Source of the DNA: Typhlomys cinereus
Taxonomy: Eukaryota > Chordata > Mammalia > Rodentia > Platacanthomyidae
Direction: 5' to 3'
DNA length: 64,000 nt
Assembly (NCBI GenBank): GCA_023101885.1
Contig: JALPQD010000089.1
Coordinates: 295,087 to 359,086, forward strand
Shown: piece after piece, positions 31,980 through 42,154 of the stretch
Layout of the letters: every line of letters starts with the position of its first letter
How positions within the stretch are numbered: the stretch's first letter is position 1
Made by a program: the position numbers and the translations under genes
Notes under the pieces: model-generated
What the model saw: only the letters and a program-made list of their open reading frames with translations
Told to the model about the DNA's origin: nothing
The model's database searches: none

Positions 31980-32580
31980 ACCACAGGCAAATTCGGGAAT
32001 CACCATGGACCGCCTCCACCTCCTCCTTGCTTACTCTGCCCAGGGATTCACAGGCTCCTCCCTACCAGGACCAGAAACGCAGGCTGCCCCCGCTTCCGCC
32101 CAGTGTCTATATGTGGAGTCTAGGATCCGAACTCAGGACCTTCTGCCTGCAAGGCAGAGGCTTAACCCCTGAACCACTTCTCCAGCCCCCAAGCTTTTCT
32201 TTTTAATCCAGAGTTTAGTAGACATATATGTTAATTCTACTAAGAATTGTTTCTGCTTTTTGTTTTTTTTTGTTGATTTTTTTTTTTTAGTTTTCTTTTA
32301 GATTGCTGATTTACCACAGCTCTTTGCATTTGAAAGTATTTTGTTTGTTTATTTGTTTATTGGGACAATTCAGGGAATGGGCATTTTTTTCTTGGTTTTC
32401 CCGAGTGGTTGCAATTTCTTTTCAAGAAATTGATGGTTTTGCTTTTTTGATTTAGCTTATGATTTTGAAGACACAAAAGAAATTAGGTATTTTTAAAAAA
32501 GATGTTGGTCAAATGTATTTATATTTTCTTAATGATAAAGTTAAAAACATGGATTTAAGGTGTTAGTCTATTACTGTACA
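31480..32580 (+). mobile_element. Ancient L1M-type LINE 3' end, interrupted
   Basis: Landmarks in order: gaaatttggaaaactacagt, agtataaagaagaaaataaa, gctgttaacatttgttttat, cttcccactctttttatctg, then ttgaattgccttctagagag, gccaatttacattcccagca. This is the classical end of ancient L1M elements. Interrupted by a TG/CA palindrome (31637-31664) and by the SINE-B at 31891-32193. The part after 32250 is weaker. Confidence 0.7.
31891..32193 (-). mobile_element. SINE-B, reverse, with 12-bp target duplication
   Basis: Flanked by cttttcttttta at 31879-31890 and 32194-32205. From the left: oligo-T with attatttattcagt (AATAAA on the minus strand), TG tract 31920-31976, agaaccacaggcaaattcgg, ggtctaggatccgaactc-like block and the reverse head with cttaacccctgaaccacttc. 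Confidence 0.92.
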
Positions 32581-32678
32581 TTACTCAGCTGTTAATCAAT
32601 TTTCCCAGCGTTTCTAGCCCAGTGATGCTCAAATGTAAGTGCCAATAAGCATGGCCGGGGATTAAAAAACAATGATAA

Positions 32679-32693
32679 ATATTTATTTCTTTA

Positions 32694-32753
<60 letters not shown>

Positions 32754-32989
32754 CGTGCGTGCGCGTGAGAAGGCATTGTGTCCCTGTGGAGGACCAAGGA
32801 TGACTTCAGGAATCATCCTGGATTGCTTTGACCTCCTTTTTGCTTTACTCTGGGATTTCCCAGGCTCCACCCACCAGTGCCAGAAGTACAGGCTACTGCC
32901 ATCTCCACCTGGCATTTTTACATGGGGAACTGGGATCTGATCTGCTTGTGAGGCAGAGTCTTAACCCCTAAGCCATCTCTCCAGCCCCC
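32679..32989 (-). mobile_element. SINE-A, reverse, with target duplication
   Basis: Flanked by aaacaatgata (32667-32677) and aaacaattata (32990-33000). Contains a TG tract (32699-32745), aggatgacttcaggaatcat and gtcttaacccctaagccatc. The tail holds AATAAA on the minus strand. Confidence 0.85.
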
Positions 32990-33000
32990 AAACAATTATA

Positions 33001-33415
33001 ATTGCTAGGAAATACCCCCAAGCTAATGACATGGAAGTCTCCTTGGAGGGTGAAGCTAAAATCTAAGTAAATATTTCTAAATACTTTCAAGTGAGGAAGA
33101 AAAGCCTTTGGCTCATTGTGGGAGGGCAAAGGATTGTCATGACTGACCTCTCAAGGGTCATGGCCAGGAATACACACGACAAAAATTAGTTACAGTGTCA
33201 ATTCTGATCTTAGTTTAATAATATACCTCTTTCCTACTGAGTCCAGGCATGCCAAAATGGTATAATACAAAATTTGTCAGATGTGGTGAATCCAGGTAGA
33301 ACTTGCAGGCAGGAAGGTGTGTGTGAATTCTAGGCACACAGAAGTAGACGTACCCTTCATGTACAGAAGTCATTGAGAGCGAGAAGGAAAACTGCAGAAG
33401 AAAGAGATAGAGAAG
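33001..33415. other. Unique sequence
   Basis: AT-rich and single-copy; no gene. Confidence 0.5.
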
Positions 33416-33419
33416 TCTG

Positions 33420-33525
33420 ATTTTGTGTTCTTTATTATACTCACAGAAAAGGGACCAGAGAAGTTGAGTCAATTGCTCAAAGTCACTCAGCAATTTGTAG
33501 ACTGGGCCAGGTGATCTGACTTTTT
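33420..33525 (-). mobile_element. MIR relic
   Basis: gaccagagaagttgagtcaa, ttgctcaaagtcactcagca and gactgggccaggtgatctga follow the reverse MIR core. Confidence 0.6.
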
Positions 33526-33793
33526 GTGAAAATACATCAACCTTTCTTGGGCACTATGCCAATCTGCTCATCATTGGAGGGTGCCTATGGAAGGTCTTTC
33601 CTTTTAGGGTCTTATCTGTACTTTAGCTAAGGAAATGAGATCCCATTCATCATTCTTTGCCTAGGGTAGAGAAAGTCATGAACACAATTAAACTCAAACA
33701 TGCTGTTTCTGCTTGCTTGTATCCGGTACTACCAGAGTCTTCCTCTCTTTCTGGTGATGTGCACAGCTAGAAGTCAATTACAGACTATCTTGC
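33526..33793. other. Unique sequence
   Basis: Single-copy; nothing recognised. Confidence 0.5.
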
Positions 33794-34090
33794 TGTTGTA
33801 GGAATTAACGCTGGAATAATTCCTCAGACACCAGTTAGGGTTGAAGAGAGGAGCTTTATTCCCCAGTGGTCTAGACCTGAGATCACTCTCCAAAGATTGC
33901 AGCCCTGAGTTAACTTGTACTTTTTATACTAAGCAGGGCAGAGGTGGAGCAAGCGAAGCAGGACTTTCCCAAAGCAAATGCAGTGGTTATCAGAAACTCT
34001 GTGATTTTTCATTTGAACTCACATTTAGTAGTAACTCACACTGTACGTTTTTATACCTCACTGCTATTTATATTCAAAAGCTTTAGATTT
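33794..34090 (-). mobile_element. LTR-like repeat, reverse (paired with 12120-12295)
   Basis: Starts TGTTGTAGGAATTAACG; its complement ends CCTACAACA. A polyadenylation-like ggaataaagctcc and tataaaaagtac upstream match an LTR layout. The far end is not defined. Confidence 0.6.
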
Positions 34091-34149
34091 ATAGTCACAT
34101 GGGCAGAGATCAAGATGGATCTCTTAGCTTCTCTTCTGTTTATGGTTTA

Positions 34150-34450
34150 TTTTATATTATGGTTTATTTAAAAAAGGTTCATTTTGGCTCACAGTTAAAG
34201 GGGCAGTCCATAATGGTAGGGTTCTCAGGAGCTTGGGGTAGCTGCTCACGTACATTCACAATCAGGCAGCAGAAAGCTTGAATGCATGCACGTATCTTTC
34301 TTTTATCCAGCTCAGGACACTTGGCCCAGGAAATGATAACCCCTAGTGTTAGGCTGGGTCTTCCTTCATCAATTATACCATCAAATTATTTCCTTACAGG
34401 TGTGTCAAAAAGCTTGCCTCAAAGATGTCAAGTTGAAAATATAACCTTGA
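34150..34450 (-). mobile_element. LTR, family T-related, reverse
   Basis: ggttcattttggctcacagt, gggcagtccataatggtagg, ccaggaaatgataacccc and gatgtcaagttgaaaatata are the reverse of the T-type LTR segments. Confidence 0.65.
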
Positions 34451-34855
34451 CAGTGAGCTTCCATCTCCCTATAGAGTCCCAAGCACTATCCTTCTGACCA
34501 GGGATACAGTGGGAGCTTGTAAATGTTCCCTGCAGTGAGTTCACATTCAGTCTTAGCAGGTCTAAGAAACTACTGCCTGTCAGGTCAGGGGTGGTGGTGG
34601 AACCAAGTGTGACTCCCATGTTATTTAAAGTTGACTTGGAGGTCCAGTGCAGTGAGAAGCTAATGCATGGAAGAGACTTAAGAGTTACAAGTACTATCAG
34701 AGTTGAGGGCCTGCTGGCCAAGGGAGTCATAGTTTAGTTTTAAGGTGGGAGAACATTAGAAGAGAAGAGAGAGCTTAAGGTCAGAGAGGGAAGTGAAAGA
34801 GTTGCCAAGGATAGCAGGGAAGGAGGAAGTGTGAAAAGAGAACCTTTGGTGGGAG
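34451..34855. other. Unique sequence
   Basis: Single-copy; nothing recognised. Confidence 0.5.
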
Positions 34856-34905
34856 GGAAAGAGAAAGAGAGAGAAAGAGAAAGAGAGAAAGAGAGAAAGA
34901 GAGAA

Positions 34906-34972
<67 letters not shown>
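34856..34972 (+). repeat. (GA)n / GAAA purine tract
   Basis: About 115 bp of gagaaaga and ga units. Confidence 0.97.
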
Positions 34973-35184
34973 TCTGCAAAGCCCTGGACTTTAGACATTC
35001 CTCAGGAGTTGCTAGGAAGCAGGGCCATGTCAAGTGAGGAGTGAAGGAAGCCATGCAAAGAGAATTCTCTCTCAAGGCCCTTAGTGTGGGGGAGGTCAGG
35101 GGTTGGAAGTGGGTTAAGATGAATCCATATTCCAGTTAGAGCAGAGGCTTTACAAATTGGCGTGATTGGGGATAACATTTCCAA

Positions 35185-35290
35185 TGTTCCTTCCACTTTG
35201 CAGAGAAGGAAACTGAGGCGTACCATTGCATCCAAAAAGCTCAAGGTCAACGTGTGGACCCATCAAGACATGCCAGCAAAGGCCCACCTG
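35185..35290 (-). mobile_element. MIR-like fragment
   Basis: ttgcagagaaggaaactgag, then gcgtaccattgcatcc, resembles the reverse MIR core; short and uncertain. Confidence 0.4.
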
Positions 35291-35596
35291 CAGCCGATCC
35301 CCCACCCTGCTTCCCTCCTCACACCGTCCCACCGCCTCCACCAGGGAGCTCGGTCTCCTGGGAGCTTCTCTCCCCATCACGGGAGGGAGGGGTATGCTTC
35401 TCTCTCCAGCGGGGGTTCTTGGCCTGTAATTACTAATCAGCAGTAGGCAATCAGCTATCTTCCTCCCCTCCTCCCTTCCTCCCTTCTGGAGACACAGTTC
35501 TGTGTGTGTGTGGGGGGAAGGTGACTCCTTCAGGGGTACAGAAGAACAACCACAGCAGGGTGAGGAGGGGCCAATGGAGAAAAGTATCGAGCTTGT

Positions 35597-35795
35597 ATGC
35601 AAATGACCAGGCAGCTTCTGAGCACGCCGTTGCTCTCTGCTATTTAAGGGGCTTCATTTAGCATAATATTTGCATCGCTTGTGTCTTACCCGATAATTAG
35701 GAGTAGAGACAAATTCTTCTCCTTCCCAGACTGAGGGCGTCGGGGTGGAGGATAAAGGAGGCCCTGAAGCAGCCAAGCTTTCCAGAGTGACGTCA
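35597..35795. promoter_or_regulatory. Motif cluster: two octamers and a CRE in unique sequence
   Basis: A perfect octamer ATGCAAAT lies at 35597-35604, its exact reverse form ATTTGCAT at 35668-35675, a TATA-like tatttaag at 35641, a gataattag at about 35692, and a palindromic CRE TGACGTCA at 35788-35795. The surrounding sequence is non-repetitive. These motifs are known POU- and CREB-type binding sites; activity is inference only. Confidence 0.35.
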
Positions 35796-35799
35796 CCAG

Positions 35800-36670
35800 C
35801 CCCCCCTTAATTCTTAGATTATACCCCCCCCCACGGACCACACATTCTGAACTGGGGTCATGTCTTTGTTTGACTTCAGAGAATCTTTGACCTGCTCAGA
35901 AACTCTAAGCTGAATTTAGTGTTTAAGGAGCTATTTGTGGTGGTGGTGGGGGGGAAGACCCTTCACTTCTGTCTATCTCAGGAATCTGTGGGTGAGAATA
36001 GCATCTCTTAACCCCACTCCTTCCTCTGGGAAAACCAACCCTTCCCCATTACACATTAAAGTGGTTTGGTGGAATGTTCTAGAATGATGGAACTGTGCTA
36101 AGTCCTCCGGCCAGGGGCAAGGAGCTGCCTGTGCTGAAGGCAGCAGCCACAAAGGCTCACAGATGCTTCCTAGAGTGCTCCCTGTGGTAGCCCGGCTCCT
36201 TTTCCACACATTCCTCCTCCTGTCTTCTGGCTGCACAGAGGGAGTCACCGGCTGAGTGTGTTTCAATGTAAAATACCAGGTGCCTTCATTAAAAGGCCTG
36301 TCACCACTGGCTCTGTGGAGGAGAATAATTATGCTGTTAGGAGGCCCTTGACCTGGGGCCCAGGGGTGGACGGGCCTTTCCAGGGTTCTGGGTTTCCCTC
36401 TGCAGAACCAGCCTCTTCCAATGCAGTCACTTTGCTCCTGAGGATCAAGCCAGGTGGAGCGAGCCGGGTTTGCCCAGAGATTGGGACCAGTAGATCTGGT
36501 CTATCAGCTTCTGAGTCTCTGTGTAGATTCCAGATTCCAGATCCCACTCCTGTCTCTCCCCAAAGGTCTATCCTTAACGGCTTGTGTGCTACACCTTGGT
36601 CACCACATGGTGGCACCATTGAGAGCACTGGCTTTGTAAGCTTGAGGCCCAAGGGCAAACCCTAAGGTCC
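35800..36670. other. Unique sequence with candidate conserved segment
   Basis: 36275-36345 (ccttcattaaaaggcctgtc, ggagaataattatgctgtta) looks like conserved non-coding DNA. The 135-codon open frame at 36258-36665 has no recognised domain. No repeats identified. Confidence 0.4.
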
Positions 36671-37051
36671 AAGTGGGGGGAAGAGAACGATTATGGTGGT
36701 GAATATCTGTAATTACTACATTCTTTCCAAGGAGATAGGAGGCAGAGTTGGGTGTGTGTGTGGGGGGGGTGTCATCTGGAAACTATCAGGGTGGTAGACA
36801 TGGCAACAGAGACAGACACTACCTCAAAAGAGATTAGAAGGAGAGAACCAACTTCAAGTTGTGTGTATTTAACTTGGGAGGTGGTCCCTGAAATTGTAGA
36901 CCATTCCTTAGAATGATTTCATGTGACATAAAGAAGCCGTACTCCAGGTTCTCAGGGGTGGGGTGGGGGGTAGAGGGAGGTTTGAGGTGGGAGAAGGTGG
37001 GGAGAAGAGAGAAAGTCCCAGGTATGTATCAGCTAACAGAGAATGATGGGA
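36671..37051. other. Unique sequence with G-quadruplex motif
   Basis: Weak B1-like content near 36690-36760; a G-tract motif at 36955-36980. No gene. Confidence 0.5.
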
Positions 37052-37892
37052 CAGTCCGTCATGGTCATATATAAGTTCACCTTGACAATTGAAGGTTCAA
37101 GCTCTGAGCACATGTCATGGTTTGAATGTGAGGTCCCATTCCCTCCTCCCCCCCTTGGCACAGGCTCATATTTTTGCATCACTAACTGCTAATATTTGGA
37201 CAAGTCATGGCACCTTTAAGAGGCAGAGTCTTGCTAGAGGAAGGCACCATGAGAGGGGGTGGGATTTGAAGGTGGATGGCCCCTCCCTGCTTCCTCTAGC
37301 AATCTGCTGCTTGCTCTCTTGGCATGATGTTGTCTCCATGGTGATGTCTGCAGTGACCCAAGCCACCTCCAGCTATTGCCTGCCCCGCCATGCCTTTTTC
37401 CGCCATAATGGACTGTATCTCCCCTCTGGAACCATAATCCAAATAAATCTCCCCTTTCTCCCTTAAATTGGTTGTGAGAGTGTTGTCTCAAGCCATGGAG
37501 AGAGCAGCTACGGCAGCATATTTGAAAAGAATTAACAGTTGATCGAAGCTCCAAGCAAGCCTGCAGGACGTTGTCTAGTTGATGAGGAAGGCCTAGCCCA
37601 TGGTGGGTGGGACTAGTCCCGGGCAGGTGAAAAATGGAGGGAGTTGGTTAAAGGAAGTTGGCGTCCTTCTGTACACTTGGTCAGACCTGCTGGTCTGGCA
37701 AGAGAAGTTTTCCCCTCTTTCAGTAATGGGTATGGTATAACCAGGCTTCTCAGCTCCTGGTGTTGGTATGAGCTCTCCTGCCAAGCTGGGCAAAGAACTG
37801 TAACCAAAAATTGGGAGTCAGAATAAAACCCCTTGTTCCCTTAAGCTGTTTGATTGTGAACTTATTGGCAGGGTGCAGATAAACTGTGAAAC
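37052..37892 (+). mobile_element. LTR family T, split by a nested family-M LTR
   Basis: The 37065-37112 part (ttgacaattgaaggttcaag, ctctgagcaca) continues at 37521 (tttgaaaagaattaacagtt) to the family-T end near 37892, with agcccatggtgggtgggact and ttggcgtccttctgtacact in between. Removing 37113-37520 restores the family-T order. Confidence 0.85.
37113..37515 (+). mobile_element. Solo LTR, family M, nested in family T
   Basis: 403 bp from TGTCATGGTTTGAATG to CTACGGCA, flanked by GCACA (37108-37112) and GCATA (37516-37520), a 5-bp target duplication with one transition. Contains cataatggactgtatctccc, aaataaatctc (polyadenylation-like) and tcccttaaattgg. Confidence 0.9.
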
Positions 37893-38046
37893 CAAAGGAT
37901 GGTCCATCCTACTATGGGCTGGGTCTTAACTCATCAAATTGGGCAGTTTTTCATAGGCTTGCTTTAACTGAATAACTCTTTGCAGGTATGTTTAAAGGCT
38001 CAGTTTCCAATTGCCAGGTTGACATCTGTATTCAACTGCCACATAC
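37893..38046 (-). mobile_element. LTR family T fragment, reverse
   Basis: ggtccatcctactatgggct, gcaggtatgtttaaaggctc and gccaggttgacatctg are the reverse of the family-T 5' half. It directly abuts the forward copy, giving a head-to-head-like arrangement. Confidence 0.65.
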
Positions 38047-38450
38047 GTACTGCCACTTACCACCAGTCACTTCTACTTTAGTACATCCCTCAGAGTAAAA
38101 AGCCCACCTGGGCACCATCAGGAAGTTGTCAGAAGTACATATTTGGTGTGTGTGTATGGGGAGGGGGTTCTCATGAATAGTAGTTACCTGAAGCTACACA
38201 ATAAGGGACCCCAGGATTTTGGACCAGCACTTCTTCCTCTTCACCCTCACCTTCCTCCACCTGATGGTCATATGCTGGATGCTAGTGAGTTTCCCACTAA
38301 GACTGAGAAGTCAGGTTCACTTACAGCATGTCAGGACTGGCTTGATCAGGCTGCACACCTTGTGGATGACTGTGGTCTTTGAAGAAGGTTTGCTCCTATT
38401 TACATGTCTCTGATAGGGTTTTCCTCGGCCCTTCTAACCATCTTTAGAAA
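38047..38450. other. Unique sequence
   Basis: Single-copy; nothing recognised. Confidence 0.5.
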
Positions 38451-38451
38451 A

Positions 38452-38505
38452 ACACATTTTTCTGCTCTTGGTGAGTCAACACATTTTTCTGCTCTTGGTG
38501 AGTCA
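38452..38505. repeat. Perfect 27-bp tandem duplication
   Basis: Two identical adjacent 27-bp units (start acacatttttctgctcttgg, end tgagtca) at 38452-38478 and 38479-38505. Confidence 0.98.
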
Positions 38506-38509
38506 CTTC

Positions 38510-39100
38510 TTTGTTTATTCAGGCAATGTTTATCGAGGGCTTCGTGTGTGGCAGGCACCAGTCACGGATCTAGGCAGGAAACAAAATGAATAAAAACTCT
38601 GCAATATTCACGTGCTTGGAGGGAAGGAGAGACAGCAGACAAGTGATTCATTCAGCATGTTAGTGCCAAGTGGTGGAGAAAAAAAAGCTAGCTCATGCTA
38701 GTGGCTATTAGCAGTGTGTGTTGCAGCTTTAAATATAATGAGAGGATGAGTCTGTGTGGCTACCAGGGAGGGCATTGTAGTCTGGGGGAATGATCAGAGG
38801 AAAGTGGGAGACCAGAGCACGCTGGGAGAGCTCAGAATGTGAAGGGGGTGGGCGTGGATTGAATGCAGTGGACAAGGAAAAATAGGAAGCTGCTATGGAG
38901 GGAATCAGGACCCAGCAGGGTAGGGCCATGGTGAAGCCCCTGGCTGTTCCTATGAATGATGTAGGGAGCACTAGAGACCCTTGAAAGACACACCAGTGAA
39001 AGCAAGAAAGCAGGATCACCCTGGGAAGGGTCTGCAGGAAGGCCGATAGACTGTCACGCCCCAGGGTGCTACAGGTGAGAGGTGGCAAGGGCTGGGACCA
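38510..39100 (-). mobile_element. L2-like ancient repeat, reverse
   Basis: ttcaggcaatgtttatcgag, gcaggcaccagtcacggatc, aacaaaatgaataaaaactc, gacagcagacaagtgattca, then weaker matches to ctgctatggagg and gcaggaaggccgatagac regions of the same old repeat as 27230-27800. Confidence 0.5.
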
Positions 39101-39735
39101 GGGGGCAAGTGGGGGAAATGGGCCATTTTCTTTATTCGAAGACCAAGAATCTCCAGCGACCATGGACTTGAGGCCTAGTAGTTGTGCCTTTCACGGCCAT
39201 CCAGTGATTCGTTCGATGCGGGCACTGAAGGCAAGGACCCTTGGCTCCTCCACAGGGCGGCTCGCATCGGACATGTGGGCGCGGGCAGCATCTGTAGACT
39301 CCCCCGCAGGGAACTCGGCAGGAGCTTTTATCTTAATTGAGTTACACAGGGCACCATCCTTCCTCTGTCTTCCATGATTAACTTGGGGGAGAATCTGAGG
39401 GCGACGGTGGGAAGGCAAAGACAGGCCTCTCTGATGGGTATGGATCGCAGCAGGCTGGCCGGAGCCTCTGGGGACTCTGCAGATGGAGGAGGGTGGGGAA
39501 AAGGGGGTTAGAAGGAAGAATTCAGTAGATGTTCACTGGGGGGGGGGAGTTTAGGATCGCCCAGGGGTTTAATGGCTTTCCTGAACCTGACTTCATGGAA
39601 ATTTTTTTTTAAGGTTCCAAGGCTTATTGGATGCCAGGGTCCAACAATCTGATGATATGTGCAGCTGGGAGGGGTTGTATAAGCTGCCACAGGTGGTATG
39701 GTACAGTGCCGTGTCATCTTGTCTATGTGTGAGGC
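39101..39735. other. Unique sequence, CpG-retaining
   Basis: 39190-39330 keeps about a dozen CpGs (gttcgatgcgg, gcggctcgcatcgg, gggcgcggg), unusual for the window. No exon or repeat recognised. A G-run of nine or ten lies at 39538-39548. Confidence 0.5.
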
Positions 39736-39754
39736 TCATGCGTAAGATGTAGGA

Positions 39755-40145
39755 AAAAGGATGGGAGGGAATAAAGGGGGAAGGAAGGAAATAAGTAGGG
39801 GAAGGAGGAAAGGGAGGAAGGAGGGAAAGAAGAAAAGTGAAGGAAGGGAGAGGGGGATGGAGGAAAGAAAGAGGGAAGGAATAGAGGGAGGGAGGAAGGA
39901 AGAAAGGAAAGAAAGGAGAGAGGGAGTGAGAGGGAGAGAGGGAGGAAGGAAGGAAGGAAGAAAGAATGGAAGGAATGACCAAAAGAGTAAAGGAAGGAAA
40001 GAAGGAAGGGAGGGAAGGAGGGGGGAAGGGAAAGAGAAAGGAGGGAGGGAGGTAGAGAGGAAGCAAGCAATGAAGGAGAGAAGAAAGAGGGGGAAAGAAA
40101 TAGGAAGGGAAAGAGGAAGGGAGGAAGGGAGGAGGGGAAGAGATT
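39755..40145 (+). repeat. Long GGAA purine tract
   Basis: About 390 bp of ggaa, gaaa and gggag units. Ser-Pro-Leu frames on the minus strand (up to 157 codons) are artefacts. Confidence 0.96.
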
Positions 40146-40274
40146 TTGTTTTAAATCTCAAGAATGGATGTGTGTCTGCAGTTTATTTGGCAGGTGGTTA
40201 AGCCTGGGGCTCTCATATCTCTGTCCGTGGTGCTGAACTCTCTAAGTCTCCCTCGATGTCTCTCTGGCCTTCTG

Positions 40275-40495
40275 GGTTCAAACCTCAGCCAATATTTATT
40301 GATCCTCTAACCCTGTGCCACCACCTCCCTGCCCCTGGTTCTGGTACTTACTGCTGCAATTCAGTGATGAGCCAAACAAACGGGAACCCTGCTCTTGTCT
40401 AGTGGTGCCCTAGTGTGTGGAAGCTGATAGCACCAGAGAAAGCAGGGTGAATGATGGGACCCTGGATCCCAGACTGTTCAAAGTGCTTTGGAGAG
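40275..40495 (-). mobile_element. L2-like relic, reverse
   Basis: cagccaatatttattgatcc, ctgtgccacc, gttctggtacttactgctgc, agtgatgagccaaacaaacg, then gggaaccctgctcttg follow the reverse L2 end. Confidence 0.6.
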
Positions 40496-40574
40496 AAGAG
40501 AACTGAGACACAAAGGGCAGGTTTTTGTGGAAACAAGAATTAGGGTGACTATTCAGGATGTCATTAGCGTGGGG

Positions 40575-40860
40575 GTTTCATGATTTGGATGTGAGGTGCA
40601 CCCCATTTCCCCGCAGGTTCATGTGTTTGCATCCTTAGCAGATGTTAATGTTAGGGAAGGCTGTGGCACCCCCAGAAGGTGGAGCCTTGCAGAGGGGAGG
40701 CATGCTTTGGGTGGTGGAGCCATGAAGCTTGACATCTTCCACCTTCTCCACCTTCTCCTTCTCGCATTTCTGGACCCACTGCGGAGCGTTCTTTACTGGA
40801 AACCAAACTTCCGCCCAGAAATTGCCCTCTTCCAGAAGCCAGCCAGGATGCTACAATCAA
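40575..40860 (+). mobile_element. LTR family M fragment
   Basis: tcatgatttggatgtgaggt, aggttcatgtgtttgcatcc, ggtggagccttgcag parallel the 5' half of the 37113 copy. The 3' half is lost or replaced. Confidence 0.65.
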
Positions 40861-41219
40861 AAGGGAGGAAGGATTGGAGTTTGAATGTTCCAGGGATGGG
40901 CTGGATGATCAGGGAACATATATACCCAGGACACCTGGAGATTCCCAAAGAATCAGACCCAGCCCTACCCAGCCCCACAAGTGATGGATGGGTAATGGTA
41001 AAAATACAGAAAATGTGTTCACTGTAACCACATCGGGGAGGATGTGCAGAGAGGTCTGTTAGCCATAACCACACCATTTTGTCGAAGCTCTCCAACCTGG
41101 CTGGAATGTGGCAACTCCCAGAATGGGCCACATACCTTAAATCCCTGACCTCCCCACGGTGATGGTGTTGACAAAGGAAAGGGCTGTGTTTTGCTTGACT
41201 TGCTTCTTTACTCCCCACT
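40861..41219. other. Unique or LTR-associated sequence
   Basis: No gene. It may be the first part of the LTR-like repeat that follows, but I cannot align it to the second copy. Confidence 0.4.
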
Positions 41220-41450
41220 CTCCATTGCCCTGCTTCCCTAGCAACTCCTTAGCAACTCCAGAAAGCTATAAAAGATAGATGTCCTCTTTTGTCCTGGGCT
41301 CTGCAGATTTCTCCCCTGTCCAGATGCTTTTTTTCAGATTCCTCCCGCCATGCTATCCGTTGTTGTGGCTCTGTCTCTTCTCTTTCAGACTTTAATCTAT
41401 CTCTTCTGACCTAACACTCTCCCGCCTTAAGGATAAACCATGGTTCCCTT
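41220..41450 (+). mobile_element. TATA-bearing LTR-like repeat, copy 1
   Basis: Two tandem 11-bp blocks (tagcaactcct, tagcaactcca at 41239-41260) precede a TATA box tataaaag at 41267-41274; then ccttttgtcctg-like, tgctatcc, gtctcttctctttcagactt and ccttaaggataaaccatggt. The order matches 44800-45020. Confidence 0.6.
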
Positions 41451-41739
41451 GACCACCAGGCCCTCGTCTCTAAACTCATATTATTTAAGCCTCTCCCTTG
41501 TGTTAGCTTCTCTTTGCAACAGAGCCCCCCACACTGACCTTACACTATGGTCTTACAATCTTTCTCGATTCCTGTCCCCTGCCAGCCTAACAGAGTCCAG
41601 TGCCCTCAAGTCCAACCAAGTCAAAGTTTCTAAGTGCCTGCTCTTCCTCTTCTTTCTTTTCACCCCGTGCAAGCTGAGTTGGTGCTTAACCTTCACCGCT
41701 TGGGGTCTCGATTGAGAGCGTGGTTTGGGGATCACACAG
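41451..41739. other. Unique sequence
   Basis: Single-copy; nothing recognised. Confidence 0.5.
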
Positions 41740-41875
41740 GCTATGTAAACTCAGGCCCGTTTGGCGCCCTCTCTGAGCTGTGGTTGTGGGTTTCATGAAA
41801 CAGGAATGTATCCAATGTCACAGAGTCGTCACGAGGATTGAGTGAGATGTCCAGCTCAAAGGATCTGGTTCACTG
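41740..41875 (+). mobile_element. MIR relic
   Basis: ctctctgagctgtggttgtg, tgaaacaggaatgtatc, cgtcacgaggattgagtgag and gctcaaaggatctgg follow the forward MIR second half. Confidence 0.5.
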
Positions 41876-42154
41876 TGACTGGTGGTGCAACCTCCCCAGG
41901 TGGGGCTGCCATGGCCGGAGTGCAGCCCCCCTTCCCACCTTGGCATTGTTGCCTTCATGTATCCATGCAGGCTGCTGGCCCTGCTCCCCCGTGCCGGCTG
42001 CTGGTCTGGCTCAGCCCGCAGCCTTCTGTAGCTGGAGAGGCTGGGAGAATGCAAATGTGGCCTTATCTGAGCGGCCCCAGCTGCTCCCTTTCTCCAGCCC
42101 ATTCCCAGGAACAAGGGCAGGCTCCAGGCCTCCCAGAATGCCTCAGGCTTTTTC
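41876..42154. other. GC-rich unique sequence
   Basis: About 60 percent GC by eye; open frames of 98-145 codons overlap here on both strands without any recognised domain. No CpG island. Confidence 0.45.

Noticed and set aside
35785..35835. Poly-C runs as a possible functional motif
   Set aside because: Short homopolymer runs near the CRE are common and possibly length-variable; no further signal.
39593..40201. Open frames up to 157 codons on both strands
   Set aside because: Artefacts of the GGAA purine tract.
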